Assembly: GCF_030294945.1 (NCBI RefSeq)
Contig: NZ_AP018448.1
Span: forward strand, 4,680,001-4,744,000
Length of the DNA stretch: 64,000 nt
Direction of reading: 5' to 3'
DNA from: Streptomyces graminofaciens
Lineage (GTDB): Bacteria; Actinomycetota; Actinomycetes; Streptomycetales; Streptomycetaceae
The notes under the pieces are model-generated. The model saw only the letters and a program-made list of their open reading frames with translations, made no database searches and had not been told where the DNA came from. This document shows, piece after piece, positions 38,060 through 47,142 of this stretch; position 1 is the first letter of the stretch, and every line of letters starts with the position of its first letter. Both the position numbers and the translations under genes were made by a program.

Positions 38060-39541
38060 ATGACTTCCGATCCCGTCGACTCCGCGGCCAAGGCGCGTTT
38101 CACCACGCGCCAGTGGCTCATCATCACCCTGCTGTGCGGCGCGCAGTTCATGCTCGCGCTGGACTTCTCCATCCTCAGCGTCGCGCTCCCCGTCCTCGGC
38201 AAGGACCTCGGCTTCGCGCTGAGCGACCTGCAGTGGGTCGTCACCGCGTTCGCCCTGCCGTCCGGCGGTCTGCTGCTGCTCTTCGGCCGGGCCGCCGACC
38301 TGTACGGCCGCCGCAACTGGTTCATCGCCGGCATGGTCCTGTTCACGGTCGCCTCACTGGCCGGCGGCCTCGCCCCCAGCCCCGGATTCCTGCTCGCGGC
38401 ACGCGCGGCCCAGGGCGTCGCGGCCGCCATGCTGACCCCGGCGGCGATGTCGCTGCTGACCACCAACTTCGCCGAGGGCCCGCAGCGCGACCGCGCCCTG
38501 GGCATCAACGGCGCCCTGCTGTCGCTCGGATTCCTGTCCGGTGTGGTGCTGGGCGGTGTCATCACCGATCTCACCAGCTGGCGCGTGACGCTCTTCATCA
38601 GCGTCCCGGTGGGCATCGCGGCCTCGATCGCCGCCCCGGTGCTCATCAAGGAGAGCCGCAACGAGGAGACGCCGAAGCTGGACGTCCTCGGCGCGGTGAC
38701 CGTCACCGGCGGCCTGCTGTCGGTCATCTACGGCATCACCTCCGCCGAGCGCAACGGCTGGAGCTCCGGCATGACGCTGGGCGCGCTCGCGGCGGGTGCC
38801 GTGCTGCTGGTGGCGTTCTTCGCCGTCGAGTCGCGCGTCGCCGCGCCGCTCGTCGACCTGGGCGTACTGCGCCGCCGTACCGTCAGCTGGGGCAACACCA
38901 CCGGTCTGATCACCTTCGCGATGATGACCGGCATGGTCTTCCTGCTCACGCTGTACATGCAGCAGGTGCGCGGGATGACCCCGCTGGACGCCGGCTTCGC
39001 GTTCGCCGCGCTCGGTGTCGCGGCCGTCCTCGGCGGCGCCTTCGCAGCCCGGATCATCGGAAGGATCGGCGTCCACCGGGCACTTGTCTACGGTCTGCTC
39101 CTGCAGGCGGCGAGCACGGCCGCGCTGTTCTTCCTGGACACCGAGGGCGGGATGCCGCTGCTGCTCCTGGCCACCGCGACGGGCGGCTTCGGCCACCTCC
39201 TCGCGGTCGTCGGCTACATGATCACCGCGACCTCGGGGCTGCCGGACCACGAGCAGGGCCTCGCGACCGGGCTCGCCTACACCGGCCAGCAGCTCGGCGT
39301 CACGGTCGGCACCCCGGTCCTCGCCACGGTCGCCGCGTCCGGCATGGCCTCCGCAGGGGGCAGCGGGCCGGCCGCGGTCCTCAACGGCGTACAGGGCGGC
39401 CTGCTGACCGCCGCCGCCGTGCTGCTCGCCGCCGGTCTCGTCGCCATCGCGTTCCTGCGCCCCGGGCGGACAGCGTCGGCCGACGCCTCGGCCGGTGCGA
39501 GCACGAGCGCGGGCGAGCGGCTCGCGGCAGACGCGCGCTGA
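38060..39541 (+). CDS. MFS drug exporter, DHA2 family
   Basis: 493 residues from ATG 38060, about 14 membrane segments. N-terminal FMLALDFSILSVALPVLGKD, loop motif GRAADLYGRRNWF and the antiporter motif region LGFLSGVVLGGVITDLTSWR are typical of EmrB/QacA-type proton antiporters. Long upstream open extension overlaps the divergent regulator gene and was rejected. Divergent from the MmyB-type regulator, followed 34 bases later by an aldo/keto reductase. It is the second exporter of the locus, so the locus may export two products or be two joined clusters. Confidence 0.92.
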   Translation: MTSDPVDSAAKARFTTRQWLIITLLCGAQFMLALDFSILSVALPVLGKDLGFALSDLQWVVTAFALPSGGLLLLFGRAADLYGRRNWFIAGMVLFTVASLAGGLAPSPGFLLAARAAQGVAAAMLTPAAMSLLTTNFAEGPQRDRALGINGALLSLGFLSGVVLGGVITDLTSWRVTLFISVPVGIAASIAAPVLIKESRNEETPKLDVLGAVTVTGGLLSVIYGITSAERNGWSSGMTLGALAAGAVLLVAFFAVESRVAAPLVDLGVLRRRTVSWGNTTGLITFAMMTGMVFLLTLYMQQVRGMTPLDAGFAFAALGVAAVLGGAFAARIIGRIGVHRALVYGLLLQAASTAALFFLDTEGGMPLLLLATATGGFGHLLAVVGYMITATSGLPDHEQGLATGLAYTGQQLGVTVGTPVLATVAASGMASAGGSGPAAVLNGVQGGLLTAAAVLLAAGLVAIAFLRPGRTASADASAGASTSAGERLAADAR

Positions 39542-39575
39542 GCGAGGAGAACGGAACGAAAGGACGACCATCCGC

Positions 39576-40610
39576 ATGCGTAGGCGCTATCTGGGCCGCA
39601 CCGGCCTGCAGGTGTCCGAGATCTGTCTCGGCACCATGACGTTCGGCGGCCGGCACGGCTTCCAGCACATGGGACAGCTCAACACCATCGAGGCCCGACG
39701 GCTCGTCCATCTCTGCATGGACGAGGGCGTGAACTTCTTCGACACCGCCGACATGTACTCCGCCGGCCAGTCGGAGGAGGTCCTGGGCGCCGCTCTCGCC
39801 GGTCGCCGCGACGACGCGATCATCGCCACGAAGGTGCGCTGGCAGATGCCGGACGGCAGCGGCGGCCCGAACGACCGGGGGCTGTCGCGGCACCACATCG
39901 TGCGTTCGGTCGAGGCGAGTCTGCGCCGCCTGGGCACCGACCACATCGACCTCTACCAGACGCACGGCTGGGACGGCCGCACCCCGTGGGAGGAGACCCT
40001 GCGGGCGCTGGACGATCTCGTACGGGCCGGCAAGGTCCGCTACGTGGGCGCGTCCAACCTGACGTCCTGGCAGCTCACCCGCGCCCTGGCCACCAGCGAG
40101 CGGCAGGGCCTGGAGCGGTTCGCCTCGCACCAGATCCAGTACAGCCTGGCCGCCCGCGAGGTCGAGTGGGAGCTGCTGCCCATGGCCGAGGCGGAGGGGG
40201 TGGGCGTCATGGTGTGGAGCCCGTTGGCGGGCGGTCTGCTCAGCGGTCACCAGGAGCGGGGCGCCACACCGCCGCCGGGCACCCGACGGTCGGTGGGCTG
40301 GTTCGAACCGGTCGACCCCGAGCGCACCTTCGACACCATCGACGTGCTGCGCGAGATCGCCGACGAGCGTTCGATGTCGCCGGCCCAGGTCGCCCTGCGC
40401 TGGGTGCTGGAGCAGCGCGGTGTCACCTCGGTGGTCATCGGCGCCCGCAACGAACGCCAACTCGCCGACAACCTTGCCGCGACCCGCTGGTCCCTCACCC
40501 CCGAGGAACGCAAAGCCCTGGACGAGACGAGCGCGTCACCGCTGCCGTACCCGTACTGGCACCAGGACTACTGCGACGCGGAACGGGTCAGGGAGGAGGG
40601 CCTGGACTGA
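39576..40610 (+). CDS. Aldo/keto reductase
   Basis: 344 residues from ATG 39576 with AAGGA upstream. Tetrad: Asp and Tyr in [11 protein letters not shown], Lys in IIATKVRW, His in [10 protein letters not shown]. The cofactor site is [15 protein letters not shown]. It belongs to the AKR group related to voltage-gated potassium channel beta subunits. NADPH-dependent reduction of a carbonyl is expected, with unknown substrate. Likely co-transcribed with the MFS exporter before it, and different enough from the AKR at 29822 that the two probably have separate substrates. Confidence 0.92.
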   Translation: MRRRYLGRTGLQVSEICLGTMTFGGRHGFQHMGQLNTIEARRLVHLCMDEGVNFFDTADMYSAGQSEEVLGAALAGRRDDAIIATKVRWQMPDGSGGPNDRGLSRHHIVRSVEASLRRLGTDHIDLYQTHGWDGRTPWEETLRALDDLVRAGKVRYVGASNLTSWQLTRALATSERQGLERFASHQIQYSLAAREVEWELLPMAEAEGVGVMVWSPLAGGLLSGHQERGATPPPGTRRSVGWFEPVDPERTFDTIDVLREIADERSMSPAQVALRWVLEQRGVTSVVIGARNERQLADNLAATRWSLTPEERKALDETSASPLPYPYWHQDYCDAERVREEGLD

Positions 40611-40840
40611 GCGAGCGGGGGTCGGGGACTGGTTCCCGGGCGCGCGCCCGCGCGCACGAAGCTTGCCGCTTCTTGCCGGATTGCCGCTGTCAGCAGGGGT
40701 TTTCGGGCCCGGGGCTCGGCTGCCGTCCGGTGCACCCGGGGCGCTCCTGCAGCCGAGCAGACTGGCCTGCAGGGGACCGTCGCCCCCCTGCACCCGTACC
40801 GGTTGCAGACCCATCAACCGTCGGCGATCCCCGAAACCGC

Positions 40841-40930
40841 CGACGCCCGACACACCGAAACCCCCCGCCCCATCAACCGACGCCCGACACACCGAAACCC
40901 GCCGCCCCACCAACCGACGCCCGACACACC
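40841..40930. repeat. 37-bp tandem repeat, 2.4 copies
   Basis: CGACGCCCGACACACC starts at 40841, 40878 and 40915, period 37. The intervening part (GAAACC...CCCC-A-CAACC) is nearly identical in the first two copies. It fills part of the 334-base gap between the aldo/keto reductase and the LAL regulator. No gene is supported there. Confidence 0.88.
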
Positions 40931-40944
40931 GGAGCCACCACCCG

Positions 40945-43866
40945 TCAGCCCTCGGCCGACACCCCCGCCCCCGCCCCCGCCTTCGTGAGCGCCCCAGCCA
41001 GTTCGGACCTCCGGCGGATGCCGAGTTTGCGGTAGGCGCTGGTGAGGTGGGTCTCCACCGTGCGGCGGGCCAGGTGCAGCAGTTCCGCTATCTCGGTGTT
41101 CGTGCGGCTCTGCGCGGCGAGGTCCGCGATGCGGCGCTCGGCGTGGGTGAGCGCGGCGGGGCCGGTCAGGGTCGTCGTCGTGCGGCGGGCTCCGCCCTCG
41201 CGCAGGGCCGTGTCCGCCGCCGCCCGCAGCCGGACCGCGCCCAGCCGTTCGGCGCGTTCGCCCGCCTCGCGCAGGGTGTCACGGGCCCGGGCCCGCTCAC
41301 CCGCGGCGGTCAGCAGCCGGCCCTGGGCGATCAGCGCCGGGATCAGTTCCGTTTCGACCGGGGCCCCGCCTACGAGGGCCGACGCGGTGTCGGTGCCGGT
41401 GCTCTGTCGCAGCAGCCGTACCGCCCGGTCCGCCAGTTCCAGGCCGCGGCGGCCGCCGGTCGCCGTGCCGAGGACGCTCAGGGCGCGGCCGACGACGCGG
41501 GGGGTGTTCCATCTGTTGGCCAGGCAGAGTTCCTCCTCGGCCAGGGCGAGGGCCTCGCGGGGGCGGCCGAGCGCGAGGTTGCATTCCGCCGAGGCGGCCC
41601 GCCAGGGGGTGACGATCGGGCTCACCACGTCCCGTGTGGACTGGCGGCGGCCGCACTCCAGGAAGTCGACCAGGGCGCCCGCCGGATCACCCGAGGCGGC
41701 GCGCAGCACGCCACGGGCGTAGACGAATCGGTTGGTCTCCCAGGAGTCCTGCGCGTTCTCCAGGTCGAAGCCGTCGGCGAGGCGGGCGGCCTCCTGGGTA
41801 CGGCCCGTCTCGACCAGCGCGACGACGGCATGCGCCCGCACGTTGGCCGACTCGGGCCGGTCCTCGCCGGGCCGCCGCACGTCCGCCTCGGTGAGCAGCT
41901 GCTCGTACGCGCCGCGTGCGGTGGCGATGTCGATACGGGTGTTCAGCAGGGCCTGGTGCATCGGGTGCAGCAGGGAGGTGCGTTGTCCGGCGAGGCCCCG
42001 GACGACGAGCCGTTCGGCCTCGTCGAGCTGGTCCGCCCACTGGGCGACGGCGGCGGCCGTGCCGAGGAGGAAGGCCTCCGAGAGCGGTTCGGCCGGTTGT
42101 GCCAGGAGCGCGCGGATCCGGCTCATCGCCGACTCCGCCGAGGTCAGGCCGGCCGTGGACTCGTAGCGCACCAGCAGTGCCTGGCCCGCTGTGCCGACCA
42201 GGCCCGGGGAGTGTTCGGCGGTCTCGCGGAGCCAGCGGTAGACCTCCTGCCGTACGCCCTGGTCGTTGTCGGAGAGCAGGGCCGAGGCGGTGTGGACCGT
42301 GCGGATGAGGTCGGGGTGGCCCGTCAGATGCTCCTCCTGGAGGCCGCGCAGCACGTCGATGGCGGCCCGGGCCTCGCCGCGCCGGGCCAGCGCGGTGCCC
42401 AGGGCGACCGCCGCGCGCACCCGGTCCTGCGGCGGGCCCGGCAGCTTGAGGGCCTCGGTGAGCCGGCTCAGTCCGGCCGTCGAACGCACGGTGGCGTACT
42501 CCAGGGAGCCCAGTTCGGTGAGGACCACGGCCCGGCGGGCGGCCGACATGGGCTCGTCGAGGGCACGGCGCAGGAATGCCAGGGCGTCGTCGCTGCGGTC
42601 GTCGCGGACGGCCAGGTCGGCGGCGTCCAGCAGCGCGCCCGTCGCCCAGGCCCGGCCCACGGTGTCGGCCCGCAGCAGTTGGGCGGCGATCGTCCCGGGG
42701 CCGTCGCCGCGGTGCAGCATCGCCTCGGCCGCCCGGCGGTGGGCGGCCCGCCGGTCGGCGGTCGGCCAGCCGGCGAGGACCGCGTCCCGCAGCAGCGCAT
42801 GGGCGTAGCGGGGCAGCCCGCCGGCGTCCGGGCGCAGCAGCCCCAGGCGGGTCATCGCCGTCAGCCAGCCCGCCACCCGGGCGGGGTCGGCGCCCGCCGC
42901 CCGCGCGAGCAGTTCGGCGTCGACCGCGGCGGAACCGTCCTCGGCGCCGGCCGCGCCCCGCCCGGCGCCCGGAGAGTCCTCCAGCGCGGCCAGCACCCGG
43001 GCCACCTCGGCGGTCGCGGGCCCGGCGCTGTCCAGCCACCAGGACACCGCCGCCGGGTAGGCGCCCGGGTAGAGCGCGGCGCAGATGTCCGGCAGGGCGT
43101 CCGTGTCGGCGTGCTGGAGGTCCTCCATCAGGGCGCGCAGCAGCAGCGGGCTGCCCGTGCCCGCGCGTACGCACTCGTCCACCCACTCCGGCGGCGCGTC
43201 GCCGCCGCGTGCGAAGCGCACCAGTTCGGCCGTGGAGTCCGTGCCGAGCGGGGCCAGGTTGAGGGTGTGGACGAGGGAGGGGGAGAGCGCGTGCGTCAGT
43301 CCGTCGGCCGGGGGGGCGATGTCGTACTGGCTGCGCTCGGTCATCACCAGCAGTACTGGTAATCGGTCGATCCGCCGTACGGCCTCGGCGAACCAGCGGC
43401 GCGAGCAGGCGTCGGCGAGGTGCACGTCGTCCACGGCGACCATCAGCGGGGCCTCGTCCGCGTACGCGCGCAGCAGCCGCCACAGCCGCGCCGGGGTGGC
43501 CCGGTACGGCGGGGTGCCGGGCGGGTCAGGTGTCCCGTCCGGCGCCGGGCCTGGCTCGCCCACCGCGCCGGGCCCGCCCACCACGCCGAACTCCGCCGCC
43601 GGGTCGAACTCCGGCCCCTGGGAGAGGAGTTGGAAGAGGGCATCGAAGGGTACGGAGGTGTACTCCGGTGAGCAGCGAGCGCGCAGGACCCGCATGCCGC
43701 TCGCCGCCGCGTGCTCGGCGGCGGCCTCCAGGAGCGCGGTGCGGCCGGTGCCGGTGGCACCTCTGAGCAGCACCGGTCTGCCGGAGCCGGTGCGGGCGCG
43801 GGCGGCCTCGGCGGCCAGCAGCTCCAGGGCGTCCGCGCGTTCGAGAAGTGGTTCCGGTCCGCACAT
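40945..43866 (-). CDS. LAL-type large LuxR-family regulator with a TTA codon
   Basis: 973 residues. An N-terminal AAA-like ATPase domain has the P-loop GATGTGRT (36-43), in which the usual lysine is arginine, and Walker B LMVAVDDVHLAD (141-152). A ~650-residue helical (TPR-like) sensor region follows. The C-terminal LuxR helix-turn-helix has LTHAERRIADLAAQSRTNTE and RRTVETHLTSAYRKLGIR. LAL proteins activate many Streptomyces antibiotic clusters. Codon 169 is TTA (43360-43362 on the plus strand reads TAA), so translation should need the bldA tRNA. Divergent from the small LuxR-like gene. The C-terminus ends in a short Gly/Ala tail. Confidence 0.93.
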   Translation of the reverse strand: MCGPEPLLERADALELLAAEAARARTGSGRPVLLRGATGTGRTALLEAAAEHAAASGMRVLRARCSPEYTSVPFDALFQLLSQGPEFDPAAEFGVVGGPGAVGEPGPAPDGTPDPPGTPPYRATPARLWRLLRAYADEAPLMVAVDDVHLADACSRRWFAEAVRRIDRLPVLLVMTERSQYDIAPPADGLTHALSPSLVHTLNLAPLGTDSTAELVRFARGGDAPPEWVDECVRAGTGSPLLLRALMEDLQHADTDALPDICAALYPGAYPAAVSWWLDSAGPATAEVARVLAALEDSPGAGRGAAGAEDGSAAVDAELLARAAGADPARVAGWLTAMTRLGLLRPDAGGLPRYAHALLRDAVLAGWPTADRRAAHRRAAEAMLHRGDGPGTIAAQLLRADTVGRAWATGALLDAADLAVRDDRSDDALAFLRRALDEPMSAARRAVVLTELGSLEYATVRSTAGLSRLTEALKLPGPPQDRVRAAVALGTALARRGEARAAIDVLRGLQEEHLTGHPDLIRTVHTASALLSDNDQGVRQEVYRWLRETAEHSPGLVGTAGQALLVRYESTAGLTSAESAMSRIRALLAQPAEPLSEAFLLGTAAAVAQWADQLDEAERLVVRGLAGQRTSLLHPMHQALLNTRIDIATARGAYEQLLTEADVRRPGEDRPESANVRAHAVVALVETGRTQEAARLADGFDLENAQDSWETNRFVYARGVLRAASGDPAGALVDFLECGRRQSTRDVVSPIVTPWRAASAECNLALGRPREALALAEEELCLANRWNTPRVVGRALSVLGTATGGRRGLELADRAVRLLRQSTGTDTASALVGGAPVETELIPALIAQGRLLTAAGERARARDTLREAGERAERLGAVRLRAAADTALREGGARRTTTTLTGPAALTHAERRIADLAAQSRTNTEIAELLHLARRTVETHLTSAYRKLGIRRRSELAGALTKAGAGAGVSAEG

Positions 43867-44095
43867 CGCTGGCCTCCTGTCGTGAACGGGTCACTGCCCG
43901 CTCCGGTAGACGTGGCGAACGCCGTCTCGGTGCTCATCTCGCGACCCGATGTCGTGGAGGTGTCGGGGACGATCTCGTGGTGCCTCTCGTGGTCCTCCAC
44001 GATTGCCCGCGATGCCCGGACCGCACGAGTGTGGTGAGAGCCCGTCTTCCGCTCCCGTCGCAGGAGCGGTGCTCGCGCGGACATGGGAGAAACGG

Positions 44096-44773
44096 TTGTA
44101 CAGCTCGAACCGGACCACGGACGACACCGGCGCGTCGCCGGAGTCCGAACGCCGCATCCCGGTCGTGGTCCACACGCCGGACCCGCTCTCCAGGGCCGGA
44201 GTCCTCAGCCAGTTGCGCGGACATCCGGTGATCGACCTGGTCGACGGGTCCGAGCCGGAACCCGGCACCGTGGCCGTACTGATCGGCGACACACCGGACG
44301 AGCCCACGCTCTCCGCGCTGCGCAGGCTCGTGCTCAGTGACGGGGCGCGGGCCGTGCTGGTGGTGAGCGCGATCCGCGAGTCGGAACTGCTCGACATCAT
44401 CGAGTGCGGGGTCGCCGCCGTCGTGTGGCGCCACGAGGCCACCGCGCAGCGTCTGGCGCAGGCCGTGATCGCGGCCGCCCGGGGTGACGGGGACCTGCCC
44501 GCCGATCTGCTGGGGCGGCTGATCAACCAGGTGGGCAGCTTGCAGCGCTCCGTGGCCGGCCGCCCGGGGGCGTCGCCGCTCTCCGGCCTGGTGCCGCGCG
44601 AGATCGACGTCCTGCGGCTGGTCGCCGAGGGGTTGGACACCGGGGAGATCGCGAGCAAGCTGTCCTACTCCGAACGCACCGTCAAGAACGTGATGCACGG
44701 GCTCACCACCCGACTGCGTCTGCGCAACCGGGCGCACGCGGTGGCCTATGCGCTCCGGGAAGGCTACATCTGA
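44096..44773 (+). CDS. LuxR-family regulator with degenerate receiver domain
   Basis: About 225 residues. The proposed start is TTG 44096, which has GGGAG six bases upstream; GTG 44069 is an alternative with poor spacing. The N-terminal domain looks like a response-regulator receiver (IPVVVHTPDPLSRAGVLSQL) but the acidic pair and the phospho-acceptor Asp are not in the expected places (VAVLIGDTPDEP), so phosphorylation is unlikely. The C-terminal NarL/LuxR helix-turn-helix is clear: LVPREIDVLRLVAEGLDTGE and SYSERTVKNVMHGLTTRL. Such atypical regulators in Streptomyces clusters often sense end products directly. Divergent from the LAL gene. Confidence 0.85.
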   Translation: MYSSNRTTDDTGASPESERRIPVVVHTPDPLSRAGVLSQLRGHPVIDLVDGSEPEPGTVAVLIGDTPDEPTLSALRRLVLSDGARAVLVVSAIRESELLDIIECGVAAVVWRHEATAQRLAQAVIAAARGDGDLPADLLGRLINQVGSLQRSVAGRPGASPLSGLVPREIDVLRLVAEGLDTGEIASKLSYSERTVKNVMHGLTTRLRLRNRAHAVAYALREGYI

Positions 44774-44931
44774 TCGAACAGGCAACCGCACGAGGCCGCT
44801 CGGGCACCGGGCTCGGCCCCTCGACGTCCCCGGTACGCCTGCGGGGCCGGGCTCGCCGCATCGGTCGACCCTCGTCGTGACGGGTGCCCATCCCCCTTCT
44901 AGGGTGGGCACTTCCAACGCGCGAGGGGTGG

Positions 44932-47142
44932 GTGGCAACCGTGGCGAGACGGCCGGACGGCGCCGATGTCGTGGCGGCGGTGCAACGGGTGTTCCGGGGC
45001 GGCCTGCTGACCGGCAGGTCCGCGTTCGCACCGGACCTGACGGCGTGGACCGACACCACTGCCGCCGACCTCCGCGCCCGCTTCGTCGACCAGCCGGACG
45101 AGTCCTCGGACACCTTCCTGGTCAAACTGCGCCGGCAACTCGCCGGCGCCCCCGACGAGACGATCACCCTCGCCGCCGAACTCCTCTTCGTGAACATGGC
45201 CCCGCTGGTCCCGGAGCAGATCGGCCTCCCGAAGAAGCTCCAGATCCTCCGCGAGGTGCTGTCCTGGGCCGACTCGGAGGTACCGGACTTTCCGCGCAAC
45301 GTCACAGAGGTGCCCCCGGACCTGGAACCCGGCCTGAAGGGCTTCCTCCACGGCGGCCAGGGCTTCCTGAACTACCGCTGGGCCCAGTTCCAGATCCTCG
45401 TCCTGCTGGTGGAGCGCCTCGCCGGGACGGAACGCCAGGAGCGGGAAGCACTCCTGAGCGACCCGTGGCGGTTCCGGGACCTCTGCTTCGGCATCCAGGA
45501 CACGGTCGGCCACAAGAAGGGCCGCGCCCAGATCCACGTACTGCTCCACATGCTCTTCCCGGACACCTTCCAGCCCATCGCCAGCGCCCACCACAAGTAC
45601 GAGATCCTCAAGGCGTTCGCGGACGAGCTTCCCCTGGCCACCGACAACGACGACCGGGACCTTCTGAACCTGACCAGGATCCTGGAGGCACAGACCGGCG
45701 CCCACGTCGACTTCTACGACGAACCGTGGGTCGCCCGCTGGCGCAAGGGCGCCGTCCAGCACGAACAGCGCGGCTGGCTGGTCCGCGGCTACAACGTCGA
45801 CGGCCACAACTTCATCCCCGCCTGGATCCGCGACGGCTACTGCTCGGTCTCCTGGCGGGAGGCCCCGGAGATCCCCGCGGACGCGACGAAACAGCAGGTC
45901 CAACAGGCCGTCGCCGAGGCCATGCCCGACGCGAGCACCCAGATGCGCGCGGCCGCCGCCTACCAACTGCACGTCTTCCTGACCGTCATGCAGCCCGGCG
46001 ACCTGGTCGTCACGGTCACCCCGGACGAGGTGCACGTCGGCACGGTCCAGGGCCCACCGTCCTACGACCCCTCCGAGGGCCTCGACAACGCCCGCCGCCG
46101 CCCGGTGCGCTGGGCGACGGCCGAGCGCCCCCTCGTCCGGGCCGACCTCCCCGAGAAGGTGCAGGCCAGGCTGCCACTCCCACCCACGGTGTACGACATC
46201 AGCAGCGTGGCGGCCGAACTGGCGGAACGCGCGGACCTGGAGGACGTCGTGGCAGAAGAACTCGCCGACGTCGACGTCACCAAGCCCCTCGAACTCCCCC
46301 CGGTCACCCAGGAGTTGGCCGACGAGCTGCTCATGCCGCCGGAGTGGCTGCGGGAGACCGCCGAGCAGTTGCAGGACCAGCTGCAGCTGGTGCTCCACGG
46401 CCCGCCCGGCACCGGCAAGACCCACCTCGCCCGCGCCCTGGCCAAGCACCTGGCGGGGCCGGACCGGGTGCAGCTCATCCAGTTCCACCCCTCCTACACC
46501 TACGAGGACTTCTTCGAGGGGTTCCGTCCCGTGCGGGGCGAGGGCGGCTCGGTGGTCTTCGACGTGCTGCCGGGGCCGTTCAAGCTGCTGGCCGAGCGGG
46601 CGCGGAAGGACCCGGCGAACCCGTACGTCCTGATCATCGACGAGATCAACCGGGCGAACCTGGCGAAGGTCTTCGGCGAGCTGTACTTCCTGCTGGAGTA
46701 CCGCGAGGAGCCCGTCACCACCCAGTACAGCCCCCACGACCCCTTCCACCTTCCCGGCAACCTCTTCCTGATCGGCACGATGAACACCGCCGACCGTTCG
46801 ATCGCGCTGATCGACGCGGCGATGCGCCGCCGCTTCGCCTTCCGCCGGCTCTCCCCGGAGAAGGCGCCGGTCCAGGGCCTGCTGGCCCGCTGGCTGCACG
46901 CCCGCGGTCTGCCGGACACCGCCGCCCGGCTGCTGGACGAGCTGAACGCCCGGCTCGGTGACGCCGACCGCGCCATCGGCCCGTCGTATCTGATGAAGCC
47001 CGGCGCGGCCCGCCCCGAGGGCCTGGACCTGATCTGGCGCACCCAGATCCTGCCGCTCCTGGAGGACCAGCTGTACGGCACGGGCATCGACATCGAGGAG
47101 GAGTACGGCCTCGCCTCTCTGCGCGCGGCCGTCGACTCGTGA
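44932..47142 (+). CDS. McrB-like GTPase/AAA+ subunit of a type IV restriction system
   Basis: About 736 residues (GTG 44932; GTG 44941 also possible). The C-terminal half is an McrB AAA+ motor: Walker A HGPPGTGKTHLARAL, Walker B VLIIDEINRANLAKVFGELY (the DEINRA signature is diagnostic for McrB) and sensor/arginine-finger region GTMNTADRSIALIDAAMRRR. The ~450-residue N-terminal half has no domain that I recognise and presumably supplies target recognition. With McrC it would translocate on and cut DNA bearing modified bases. Its stop overlaps the McrC start as GTGA. Confidence 0.9.
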   Translation: MATVARRPDGADVVAAVQRVFRGGLLTGRSAFAPDLTAWTDTTAADLRARFVDQPDESSDTFLVKLRRQLAGAPDETITLAAELLFVNMAPLVPEQIGLPKKLQILREVLSWADSEVPDFPRNVTEVPPDLEPGLKGFLHGGQGFLNYRWAQFQILVLLVERLAGTERQEREALLSDPWRFRDLCFGIQDTVGHKKGRAQIHVLLHMLFPDTFQPIASAHHKYEILKAFADELPLATDNDDRDLLNLTRILEAQTGAHVDFYDEPWVARWRKGAVQHEQRGWLVRGYNVDGHNFIPAWIRDGYCSVSWREAPEIPADATKQQVQQAVAEAMPDASTQMRAAAAYQLHVFLTVMQPGDLVVTVTPDEVHVGTVQGPPSYDPSEGLDNARRRPVRWATAERPLVRADLPEKVQARLPLPPTVYDISSVAAELAERADLEDVVAEELADVDVTKPLELPPVTQELADELLMPPEWLRETAEQLQDQLQLVLHGPPGTGKTHLARALAKHLAGPDRVQLIQFHPSYTYEDFFEGFRPVRGEGGSVVFDVLPGPFKLLAERARKDPANPYVLIIDEINRANLAKVFGELYFLLEYREEPVTTQYSPHDPFHLPGNLFLIGTMNTADRSIALIDAAMRRRFAFRRLSPEKAPVQGLLARWLHARGLPDTAARLLDELNARLGDADRAIGPSYLMKPGAARPEGLDLIWRTQILPLLEDQLYGTGIDIEEEYGLASLRAAVDS

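Noticed and set aside
40420..43362. 980-codon plus-strand frame over the LAL gene
   Set aside because: Antisense shadow; the LAL protein has complete ATPase and LuxR domains.
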